The notes below the pieces were generated by a model. It did not search any database. It had not been told where the DNA came from and saw only the letters and a list, made by a program, of their open reading frames with translations. From Halobacteriaceae archaeon Tc-Br11_E2g27 (GTDB lineage Archaea; Halobacteriota; Halobacteria; Halobacteriales; Haloarculaceae): a stretch of 6,162 nucleotides of DNA. Position 1 is the first letter of the stretch. Every line of letters starts with the position of its first letter. Below are positions 1-5,531 of this stretch, one piece after another. A program made the translations under genes and the position numbers. Location of the stretch: positions 1-6,162 of the forward strand of contig LKNH01000155.1 of the NCBI GenBank assembly GCA_001564135.1. The letters are read 5' to 3'.

Positions 1-11
1 GTATCGGTCAT
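1..11 (-). CDS. First codons of a further operon gene, cut by the window edge
   Basis: Beyond the cobA stop an ATG at 11 opens a frame (Met-Thr-Asp-Thr) that runs off the window. GAGGG at 23-19 is seven bases upstream. An in-frame ATG at 29 would add six residues (MAEGTS) but has a weaker upstream site. The close spacing and shared strand suggest the operon continues. A cobyric acid synthase (cbiP) is a plausible guess because such genes often start with Met-Thr-x-Thr and neighbour cobA, but four codons cannot establish it. Confidence 0.3.
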
Positions 12-39
12 CGATGTTCCCTCAGCCATCCGCTCTCGT

Positions 40-759
40 TCAATACTCCGTCCCCTGTCGGGCCCGATGCCCGGCGTCGAAGGGGTGTTTTTCCTTCCGT
101 ACCTCCGTGATGAGGTCTGCGTTGTCTATCAGATAGTCGGGGGTTTCGTGCCCGCCAGTCAGGACGAGTTCGAGTCCATCGGGTTTCGACTCGACCAGCG
201 ACACGACAGCTTCGGGGTCAATAAGCGACCGGTTTGCGGCATAAAGAATTTCATCCAGAATCAGCAGGTGGACGCCATCCTCCGGCGGCCCGTCGAGCGG
301 TAACGAACTGTCGATATCGCCCGCGTCAAGTTCTGCAAGTAGCTCTTCGGTTCGTTTGAGCGCCGCCATGGCTCGTGCTTGGTGTTCTTCATCGGCAGAG
401 CCATCGAGCAAGCCGTGCCAGCCGTAATGGCCGGTGTTTTCATATGTGAATCCGGGCATCGCTGCAATGGCATTATATTCGCCGCGAGTTGCGTCGACAC
501 TCGATGCCCCGCCTTTCATAAACTGGAGCATGTGGACGCGGTAGCCATGTCCCGCCGCCCGAAAGCCCATTCCGAGCGCTGCTGTTGTCTTCCCTTTCCC
601 GTTACCCCACCAGACTTGAACCAGTCCGAACTCTTCCGGACTTTCGGGCTCGATTGGTTCGGCTTCCGGGGCCTTCCCTTGTCCCGGTGTCTGTTTGAGT
701 TGGTCGTCCGTACTTGTCTCCGATTCGCCGCTGTCGTCAGTGTTGTTGTCTGTTGTCAT
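40..759 (-). CDS. cobA: ATP:cob(I)alamin (corrinoid) adenosyltransferase CobA/CobO type
   Basis: The enzyme transfers the adenosyl group of ATP to the reduced cobalt of corrinoids. This step is needed both for de novo synthesis and so that salvaged cobinamide becomes a CbiZ substrate. It belongs to the P-loop CobA/CobO/BtuR family, not the PduO or EutT families. Motifs are the modified Walker A GNGKGKTT (52-59), FMKGG (80-84), Walker B LLILDEI (165-171), LVLTGGHETPDYLIDNADLI (199-218), and the typical C-terminal KHPFDAGHRARQGTEY. The first 44 or so residues form a Ser/Thr/Asp/Glu-rich, probably disordered extension, common in haloarchaeal proteins. The core without it is about 195 residues, the usual family size. 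The ATG at 759 overlaps the cbiZ stop by four bases and is preceded by GGAGGTG eight bases upstream. No signal peptide is seen; it should be cytoplasmic. Confidence 0.95.
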   Translation of the reverse strand: MTTDNNTDDSGESETSTDDQLKQTPGQGKAPEAEPIEPESPEEFGLVQVWWGNGKGKTTAALGMGFRAAGHGYRVHMLQFMKGGASSVDATRGEYNAIAAMPGFTYENTGHYGWHGLLDGSADEEHQARAMAALKRTEELLAELDAGDIDSSLPLDGPPEDGVHLLILDEILYAANRSLIDPEAVVSLVESKPDGLELVLTGGHETPDYLIDNADLITEVRKEKHPFDAGHRARQGTEY

Positions 760-1487
760 GGAGAAAACACCTCCGCCTGTTGGTCGGTTGTGACGCCGTA
801 TTCGGCCTCCTCAAGGGATTGTGGCATTGGCTCGTCCTCGTACCGAGACGCGAGACTGGCAGAGAGTGCGTCTCTTACACAGGCGCGAACTGCGTCACCG
901 ACAGGGGTTGCGCTGCCGGTAAACTGGACGGACTCGCCATCAGGGCTGTTGCCAACAATGACGGCGTCAGTCGTCGTCCCCGGAATCCCGACACGTCCGA
1001 GCAAGGTGGCTGCTTTCGCTTCAGCAACGACAGTCAGCAGGTTTGCCCGTCCGGCCGGCGAGAGCTGCCTGTCGACGCCAACGATGAGATTGACCGTTCC
1101 GTTTCCTTGCCCGTTGTGCACGTCCTGCCTATCAGTTGCCGCCGCTGGTATCTCTGTGTTGGTTTCGCTGGGGACTGGCTCCATCGGCAACGCCGCGGGA
1201 TTCGAGACACCGGCGGTTGCATAAGCAACTGCAGGGCCGAGGCGAGCGCCGCGGAGATGACCCATGTCGACACCGGTCAACAGCGCGGGACCAGATTCGT
1301 CAAAGTTGCCTGCAGCCAGTCGCTCGTCGATGTAGGCGTCTATATCGGTCCGCTCCCATCCCTCGGGGACGCTGATGTTGTAAGCAACATCTGCCTGTCT
1401 CTCCCCGCCGTTCCACCCGGTCGAGAGCCATCTCGTGTCTGCTCGTCGGAACTGTGCGAGTTCGTTTCGAATTGTGACCTCAAACAT
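756..1487 (-). CDS. cbiZ: Adenosylcobinamide amidohydrolase CbiZ
   Basis: CbiZ hydrolyses the amide bond of adenosylcobinamide, releasing aminopropanol and adenosylcobyric acid, so that salvaged cobinamide can re-enter at CbiB. This archaeal route bypasses the missing cobinamide kinase. The 243-residue protein shows the family features YATAGVSNPAA (89-99), NGTVNLIVGVDRQLSP (129-144), VVAEAKAATLL (153-163) and GIPGTTTDAVIVGN (167-180), with a final TPVGDAV (194-200). Residues about 103-130 are a polar low-complexity insertion. The frame is open upstream to 1772, but those 95 codons overlap cobD and lack family similarity. The ATG at 1487 has a perfect GGAGGTG seven bases upstream and begins the recognisable MFEVTIRN domain. 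The stop overlaps the cobA start as ATGA. Confidence 0.92.
   Translation of the reverse strand: MFEVTIRNELAQFRRADTRWLSTGWNGGERQADVAYNISVPEGWERTDIDAYIDERLAAGNFDESGPALLTGVDMGHLRGARLGPAVAYATAGVSNPAALPMEPVPSETNTEIPAAATDRQDVHNGQGNGTVNLIVGVDRQLSPAGRANLLTVVAEAKAATLLGRVGIPGTTTDAVIVGNSPDGESVQFTGSATPVGDAVRACVRDALSASLASRYEDEPMPQSLEEAEYGVTTDQQAEVFSP
768..774 (-). promoter_or_regulatory. Shine-Dalgarno site of cobA
   Basis: The minus strand reads GGAGGTG here, eight bases before the cobA ATG at 759. It is a full match to the archaeal 16S 3' end and lies inside the end of cbiZ. It fixes the cobA start and shows that the acidic N-terminal extension is translated. Confidence 0.85.
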
Positions 1488-2490
1488 CGGCGAGCACCTC
1501 CAGCAACCGGTCGTTTTCTTGGGGGAGGCGAACGGCAACCCGGATATGGTTGTCAAGCCCGTTGAACGTCCGGGCATCCCGAAGCACCACACCCTGCTCC
1601 CGGGCATGTTGGCAGATATCCGAGACCGAGCGGTCGCCGACATCGAACAGCAGGAAGGGTGCGTCTGATGGGTAGACGGTAAACTGCTCTGCCAGCGCCG
1701 TTCGGAGCCGTTCGCGCTCGGACTCGACACGTCTCCTGGTCTCCGCGATAAATTCTGTCTCACCCATCGCAACGATGCCTGTTTCGAGTGCGGGGACGCT
1801 CAGGTTCCACGCTCGTCTGGCTCCGCGTAGTGCATCTCGAAGGTCACCGGTTGCGACGGCAAAGCCTGTCCGGATACCCGGCAGGCCAAAGAGCTTTGTC
1901 AGCGACCGGGCGACGATGACGCCATCAGTACCAGCGAGCGATGGCTGGTCAGTAAAGCCGAGAAACGCTTCGTCGGCGAGCAGCACCGTCCCGGCATCCC
2001 GACAGCGCGTTGCAAACGCCTGCAACGCATCAGGGTCGGCGGCCTCTCCCGTCGGGTTGTTCGGGGTACAGACGATAGCCAGCGCGTGGTCTGTCGGGTC
2101 GGTTTCGAGAATTTCGTCATGAGGAACAATTTCCGGCGTGCCGCCCTGCAGGCGAACCTCTCGTTCATACTCCCCGAAACTCGGGGCGGGGACGAGCACG
2201 GAATCACCAGAGGAGACGACGAGCGAAATTGCCAGCCGAATCGCCGCAAGCCCGCCCGGCGTCGGGATAATCCCTTCTGGCATACAATCGACATAGCTCG
2301 CTGCCGCAGATTTGTATCGCTCCGGTGGCTCCGCTGGATAGCTACGGGCTGCCTCGAAACTGTCGTGGAAGGCCCCCTCGACGGCCGCCGGAACGAGCGG
2401 GTTCGTGTTCGCGCTAAAATCGAGGACCGAGGGGTCGTCGCTGCTTCCGTGCGGCGTCCGACCGACCGAACTGGCTGCCTCAAAGTCCAT
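1480..2490 (-). CDS. cobD: Threonine-phosphate decarboxylase (class I/II aminotransferase fold) CobD
   Basis: This is a fold-type I PLP enzyme of 336 residues. Key residues are CTPNNPTG (141-148), Asp173 in LLADEAF, the Schiff-base Lys199 in RSLTKLFGLPGIRTGF, and the carboxylate-binding Arg317 in NHIRVAVR. The N-terminal LDFSANTNPLVP (23-34) is typical of the CobD/HisC group. In a cobalamin operon beside cbiB the role is decarboxylation of L-threonine O-3-phosphate to (R)-1-aminopropan-2-ol O-phosphate, the CbiB substrate. HisC (histidinol-phosphate aminotransferase) is the look-alike, rejected on context only. The frame is open back to 2562, but the ATG at 2490 is chosen. It follows the cobY stop by one base (TGAGATG), has GGTGAT seven bases upstream, and avoids a long overlap with cobY. 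No kinase domain is fused, so threonine phosphorylation must come from elsewhere. The 3' end overlaps cbiZ by eight bases. Confidence 0.9.
   Translation of the reverse strand: MDFEAASSVGRTPHGSSDDPSVLDFSANTNPLVPAAVEGAFHDSFEAARSYPAEPPERYKSAAASYVDCMPEGIIPTPGGLAAIRLAISLVVSSGDSVLVPAPSFGEYEREVRLQGGTPEIVPHDEILETDPTDHALAIVCTPNNPTGEAADPDALQAFATRCRDAGTVLLADEAFLGFTDQPSLAGTDGVIVARSLTKLFGLPGIRTGFAVATGDLRDALRGARRAWNLSVPALETGIVAMGETEFIAETRRRVESERERLRTALAEQFTVYPSDAPFLLFDVGDRSVSDICQHAREQGVVLRDARTFNGLDNHIRVAVRLPQENDRLLEVLADV
1495..1501 (-). promoter_or_regulatory. Shine-Dalgarno site that decides the cbiZ start
   Basis: GGAGGTG on the minus strand lies seven bases before the ATG at 1487 and inside the last codons of cobD. 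It decides against the longer open frame starting at 1772. Confidence 0.88.
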
Positions 2491-2491
2491 C

Positions 2492-3118
2492 TCAGCTATC
2501 ACCGTGTTGACTGTCCAGTGGGTGTGTATCTCCGTCCATCTTTCTTCTGAGTGCTTGTGCAATCTGTGCGTCTCGCACGTAGTTGACGTTGACGGCGAAC
2601 CGCACGTCGTCGCTCACGTACACGGTATCGCTGTCCGTGTCATCAACGATATTGACGCCAGCAGGCGCTCGCTTCTGGTCACCGTCACCGCTCCCCGCCA
2701 TCGTCGTCCCGACGGAAACACCAAGGCCCCGTTTCCGCTCGACCGGGACACAGACCGTCAGGGAATTACCTTCGTAGGCATGAATGACTGCATCGATTGC
2801 CGACCCATCGAGCAACGGCAGGTCGGCAGCGACGGTCAGTACTGGTCGTTCGACCTGCGCAAGCGCATACTGGAGGTCGGCAACGTAGCCATCACCCGGC
2901 GTCTCGATGGTCGGGACGTCGCGCAGACGCTCCTCGACCCACACCTTCGTTTCCGGTGCGTGGGGAGATACGACTGCGTAAGTCGTCTCTACACTGCTTG
3001 CTGTGAGTGCCGAACAGACCCACTTGACCATCGGCTTCCCGGCAATCTCATAGAGCGGTTTCTCGACTGTCGTCCCCAGTCGTGTCCCTTTCCCGCCACA
3101 CATCACCAGTGCATCCAT
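2492..3118 (-). CDS. cobY: GTP:adenosylcobinamide-phosphate guanylyltransferase CobY
   Basis: CobY transfers GMP from GTP to adenosylcobinamide phosphate, making the activated corrinoid used by CobS. It is the archaeal non-orthologous replacement for the transferase activity of bacterial CobU and lacks the kinase activity. The 208-residue soluble protein has the nucleotidyltransferase signature ALVMCGGKGTRLG (3-15) followed by EKPLYEIAGKPMV (19-31), then GDGYVADLQYAL (75-86), AADLPLLD (97-104) with the probable metal-binding Asp99, and AVNVNYVRDA (175-184). A Gly/Asp-rich stretch at about 141-150 looks like a lineage-specific loop. Length is close to the roughly 196 residues of the methanogen enzyme plus a short polar tail. 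GGTGAT lies three bases before the ATG at 3118, with its GGTG core five bases away. Its stop falls one base before the cobD start. Confidence 0.94.
   Translation of the reverse strand: MDALVMCGGKGTRLGTTVEKPLYEIAGKPMVKWVCSALTASSVETTYAVVSPHAPETKVWVEERLRDVPTIETPGDGYVADLQYALAQVERPVLTVAADLPLLDGSAIDAVIHAYEGNSLTVCVPVERKRGLGVSVGTTMAGSGDGDQKRAPAGVNIVDDTDSDTVYVSDDVRFAVNVNYVRDAQIAQALRRKMDGDTHPLDSQHGDS
2498..2503 (-). promoter_or_regulatory. Shine-Dalgarno site that decides the cobD start
   Basis: GGTGAT on the minus strand, complementary to the 3' end of archaeal 16S rRNA, sits seven bases before the ATG at 2490, within the cobY tail. It supports this start over the upstream one at 2562. Confidence 0.75.
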
Positions 3119-3852
3119 GCAATCACCCCCGCGTGGAGTGCAACGACCCGCACGAGTTCGTTCGTCGCACCGAGGACGTCACCGCTGACGCCACCCAATG
3201 TCTGTCTCGCCCAGACGAGCGCACAGAGCGTGACACCCGCTGCGGTTGCTGCAACCGCTACTGCTGGGCCGACCGCCGGCCAGAGCAGGGCGAGGGCGGG
3301 CACTGAGACGATGATAATTGGGACCAACGACAGCGTGCCGGACTGGCTGGTGAACTGTGAGCCAAGTCCTTCGTGGGGAGCAGTCCCGAGGCAGACGAGC
3401 GCTGCCATGCTCGCTTTCGCCCACACTTCCGTCACAATAACGAGGCCGACTGCGGTCCCTATCGGGAGATCCGCAAGCTGGACTGCCGCGGCGGCCAGGC
3501 CAAGGAGGACAATCACGAGCGAAGCCATCCCACCGACGCCGATTGTGGTATCACGCATCACTTCCCGCCGTCGTTTCTCGTCGCCGTGGACGACGAGGGC
3601 ATCCCCGAGGTCAGTCACCCCGTCCAGATGGTTGATACCTGTCAGCAGATACAGCCAGAGGACGAACGCGACAGCCACGCTCGCCGTTGGAAGCGGGAGG
3701 AAAAACACCAGCGCAAGGAGCGCACCCACGAGATAGCCGACAAGCGGAAAGGCAACTGGCTGTGCAGTCAGTGCCTTCCACGACCGTTCGCTATGTCCCA
3801 CGGGAAGCTGTGTGAGAAAGCCAACAGCGCCGTAGGTCGCTCTCAGAACCAT
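3103..3852 (-). CDS. cobS: Adenosylcobinamide-GDP ribazoletransferase (cobalamin synthase) CobS
   Basis: CobS condenses adenosylcobinamide-GDP with alpha-ribazole or its 5'-phosphate at the membrane to yield adenosylcobalamin or its 5'-phosphate. The 249-residue protein has the characteristic acidic motif NHLDGVTDLGDAL (74-86), followed by KRRREVMRDTTIGVGG (93-108), thought to bind metal and substrate in this family, and a C-terminal GGVSGDVLGATNEL (220-233). About six hydrophobic segments (about 37-55, 57-72, 108-126, 131-150, 174-191, 194-215) make it an integral membrane protein. The ATG at 3852 has a strong GGAGGTG five bases upstream, inside the end of cbiB. The stop lies inside the start of cobY, a 16-base overlap, so translation is probably coupled. 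Length and motifs are normal and the assignment is secure. Confidence 0.96.
   Translation of the reverse strand: MVLRATYGAVGFLTQLPVGHSERSWKALTAQPVAFPLVGYLVGALLALVFFLPLPTASVAVAFVLWLYLLTGINHLDGVTDLGDALVVHGDEKRRREVMRDTTIGVGGMASLVIVLLGLAAAAVQLADLPIGTAVGLVIVTEVWAKASMAALVCLGTAPHEGLGSQFTSQSGTLSLVPIIIVSVPALALLWPAVGPAVAVAATAAGVTLCALVWARQTLGGVSGDVLGATNELVRVVALHAGVIAWMHW
3122..3130 (-). promoter_or_regulatory. Shine-Dalgarno site of cobY
   Basis: The minus strand reads GGGGGTGAT ending three bases before the cobY ATG at 3118. The GGTG core is five bases away. It lies inside the 3' end of cobS. Confidence 0.75.
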
Positions 3853-4775
3853 CCAGCCACCTCCGGTATGAGGTCTGGCACAGTCACGGCCCCAACCGCC
3901 CCGCCGAGTGCGAGGACGCCAGCAACAGCGACAACGCGCACTGCCCGCTCGCCGTCGGCAACCGTCGGAAGCGGCCGGTCAGGGTTGAGCGTGTAGGCGT
4001 CAGCCTTCTGTAATTTCACGTTGAGTGCAACCGCCAGTGTCGCCATCGGCCAGCCGGAGTTCGGGGAGTCCGGAACGCGTGCCCACTCGCGTGCTCGAAG
4101 GAGGGCAGTTGGCTGGCGAGCCGCAAGAGCGAGCAGAAGGGCACTCACACGGGCTGGCACCCACATCACCGCATCATCAAGCTGTGCACTGGCTGCCCCG
4201 TGCGGTTTCGTCCGGTAGCCGAGCATCGAATCCAGCGTATTGACGGCTTTCACCCAGACGGCTGCCGCGACGCCAATTGCAAGCGAGAGCTGTGCGCCAA
4301 GTGCAAACGCCACAAGTGGGGCAACGAGTCCATCCGCAAGATTTTCCGCCAGACTTTCGACTGCGGCACTCCGGAGTTCGGCGGGCGAGAGTGTCGAACT
4401 GTCTCGCCCGACGAGGGCACTGACTTCCTCCCGTGCTCGCTCTGGCGTCGCATCCGTCCCCGCAATAACCTCCCGTCCCACATCGAGCAACATCCGCAGG
4501 CTCATCGTGGCAAACAGGAGGAGGCCGCCGACTGCCGCGCCAAGGAAGGGAGAAACAGTTGTTGCACCGGCAGTGACTCCCCAAGCGAGTATTGCCACAG
4601 CGAGGGGGAACGAAATGGCCACTGACGTTCCGACAAGTCGTGGTCGCTGCCACTCACAGTCCACCCGCTCGACGAGCGAGCCAAAGTGGACGACCGGGTG
4701 GACTCGCGGTGGAAACTCCTTGAGAGTGACCTCCAGCGCGATAGCCAGTCCGAGTGCGAGTGGCACCATTCTCAT
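3843..4775 (-). CDS. cbiB: Adenosylcobinamide-phosphate synthase CbiB
   Basis: CbiB joins adenosylcobyric acid to an aminopropanol moiety; in archaea and bacteria making the linker through CobD, the substrate is (R)-1-aminopropan-2-ol O-phosphate, giving adenosylcobinamide phosphate directly. The 310-residue integral membrane protein shows the family signatures: RVHPVVHFGSLVE (24-36), LVGRDSSTLS (121-130), AAVESLAENLADGLVAPL (137-154), VKAVNTLDSMLGYR (175-188), LDDAVMWVPAR (199-209) and DSPNSGWPMATLA (236-248). Hydrophobic segments occur at about 3-17, 51-68, 73-92, 150-175, 208-220 and 279-299. The length fits the family. An upstream GTG at 4778 and an ATG at 4769 are alternative starts. The ATG at 4775 is preferred because GAGGAG at 4787-4782 is best spaced from it. 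Its 3' end overlaps cobS by ten bases, consistent with consecutive membrane steps. Confidence 0.95.
   Translation of the reverse strand: MRMVPLALGLAIALEVTLKEFPPRVHPVVHFGSLVERVDCEWQRPRLVGTSVAISFPLAVAILAWGVTAGATTVSPFLGAAVGGLLLFATMSLRMLLDVGREVIAGTDATPERAREEVSALVGRDSSTLSPAELRSAAVESLAENLADGLVAPLVAFALGAQLSLAIGVAAAVWVKAVNTLDSMLGYRTKPHGAASAQLDDAVMWVPARVSALLLALAARQPTALLRAREWARVPDSPNSGWPMATLAVALNVKLQKADAYTLNPDRPLPTVADGERAVRVVAVAGVLALGGAVGAVTVPDLIPEVAGWF
3858..3864 (-). promoter_or_regulatory. Shine-Dalgarno site of cobS
   Basis: GGAGGTG on the minus strand sits five bases before the cobS ATG at 3852, within the last codons of cbiB. Confidence 0.85.
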
Positions 4776-4825
4776 CACTCTCTCCTCACCGGGCGTTCAT
4801 CAGTCTTGGTTGCCTTCATCGTCAT
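4775..4825 (-). CDS. Possible 16-codon mini-ORF in the gap before cbiB (speculative)
   Basis: The 76-base gap between the HAD stop and cbiB contains a short open frame starting ATGACGATGAAG and encoding MTMKATKTDERPVRRE. Its TGA stop shares one base with the proposed cbiB ATG (TGATG), an arrangement that would couple translation. A GAGG at 4833-4830 lies only four bases before the first ATG and ten before the second, so the ribosome site is poorly placed. The cbiB ribosome-binding site lies inside its last codons. It resembles no family I recognise, and a frame this short can easily arise by chance. Confidence 0.15.
   Translation of the reverse strand: MTMKATKTDERPVRRE
4782..4787 (-). promoter_or_regulatory. 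Shine-Dalgarno site that decides the cbiB start
   Basis: GAGGAG on the minus strand is six bases before the ATG at 4775. It would be only three bases from the GTG at 4778 and twelve from the ATG at 4769, so the middle start is favoured. Confidence 0.65.
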
Positions 4826-4851
4826 CTTACCTCGTTGCGTTCCTCACCATG

Positions 4852-5526
4852 TTACCACGCAAGCTCAGTCAAATCTTCAAGTTCTGCCGGGCACTCAACA
4901 ATCAGAACGTCACCACCAATATCAGCAATGCCACCGTCCGTTCGCGCGTCATCTCCGACATGTAGCAGCTCATCAGTTTTGACACCGAGGCGGTCAGCTA
5001 TCTCTGCAAACGCAGGTTCAGCCGGCTTCCGCCAGCCACAGTCAACGCTCACGACGATGGCATCGAATGCCTCTGGTTCAAATGCTGACCGGGTAAGAAC
5101 CTGCTCGACAAGCCCCGGAACGCTGCAGTTAGAGAGAATGCCAACCGGCACCTCATCGGAGAAAGTTTTGACGGCAGCCTGTGCCGCTGAGGGGGTCTCG
5201 ACTGGCGTATCGAACGCGGCAAGCACGGCCGCTTCGAGTTCCGATTGCGGCACTGGCTCGGCAGGTTTGACACCCTCCCGCGACAGCAACGCCTCCACGT
5301 GCTCAACCAGCGATTGCTCCGTGTCGGCGCTCATATCCCCGCGTGGCTCGTGATAGACATCAAACCAGTCGGCAGGAACCGGGATGTTACGCTCGGCCAG
5401 TTCCGTTGCAATCAACTCCGCAGGATGGCTCGTTCGCTCAACCTCGACCAGCGTTCCGAAGAGGTCGAACGAGACGGCTGCTGGCGGGGAGTCGATGAGT
5501 TGCTGGATGGCTGTTTCCGTGGTCAT
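4852..5526 (-). CDS. HAD-superfamily hydrolase in the cobalamin operon; candidate cobalamin-phosphate or alpha-ribazole-phosphate phosphatase
   Basis: This 224-residue protein has the HAD motifs in order. Motif I is SFDLFGTLV with nucleophile Asp21, motif II is ILSNCS with Ser132, motif III is GWRKPAEPAF with Lys167, and motif IV is HVGDDARTD with Asp192/Asp193 and Asp197. The region from about 30 to 115 is the helical cap of a subfamily I (haloacid-dehalogenase-like) enzyme. No signal peptide or membrane segment is seen, so it is probably cytoplasmic. The residue two after the nucleophile is Phe, not the Asp of classical phosphatases. It sits between cobT and cbiB, starting five bases after the cobT stop (TGAGTATCATG), with only a weak GAG-type ribosome site, which suggests reinitiation. 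The visible operon has no recognisable CobC or CobZ, so removal of the 5' phosphate from adenosylcobalamin 5'-phosphate or alpha-ribazole phosphate is the best guess. This is inference from context; the fold is certain, the substrate is not. Confidence 0.82.
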   Translation of the reverse strand: MTTETAIQQLIDSPPAAVSFDLFGTLVEVERTSHPAELIATELAERNIPVPADWFDVYHEPRGDMSADTEQSLVEHVEALLSREGVKPAEPVPQSELEAAVLAAFDTPVETPSAAQAAVKTFSDEVPVGILSNCSVPGLVEQVLTRSAFEPEAFDAIVVSVDCGWRKPAEPAFAEIADRLGVKTDELLHVGDDARTDGGIADIGGDVLIVECPAELEDLTELAW

Positions 5527-5531
5527 GATAC

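Noticed and set aside
379..1224. 281-residue plus-strand open frame, and the similar one at 714-1565
   Set aside because: Both lie antisense to cobA and cbiZ, have basic, Cys-rich composition unlike the acidic proteins of this genome, and show no motifs.
1488..1772. 95-codon N-terminal extension of CbiZ
   Set aside because: It overlaps cobD, has Ser/Arg/Cys-rich shadow composition, and a strong Shine-Dalgarno site marks the ATG at 1487.
2491..2562. 24-codon N-terminal extension of CobD
   Set aside because: It would overlap the cobY end by 71 bases; the ATG at 2490 has a well-placed GGTGAT and the extension does not look like family sequence.
2405..3736. 443-residue plus-strand open frame
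   Set aside because: It is antisense to cobD, cobY and cobS, is rich in Arg, Ser, Thr and Cys with no recognisable domain, and crosses three well-supported genes. It is a shadow of GC-rich codon use.
4776..4778. GTG as the cbiB start
   Set aside because: It is directly followed by an ATG with better spacing to the GAGGAG site; the difference is one residue and cannot be decided absolutely.
4776..4851. Cobalamin riboswitch or promoter in the gap before cbiB
   Set aside because: At 76 bases the gap is too short for a full B12 riboswitch, no B12-box-like sequence was seen, and there is no AT-rich box suggesting an archaeal TATA element.
4240..4965. 241-residue plus-strand open frame rich in Ser, Thr and Arg, and the neighbouring one at 4754-5353
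   Set aside because: They are antisense to cbiB and the HAD gene; the low-complexity composition is typical of a shadow frame.
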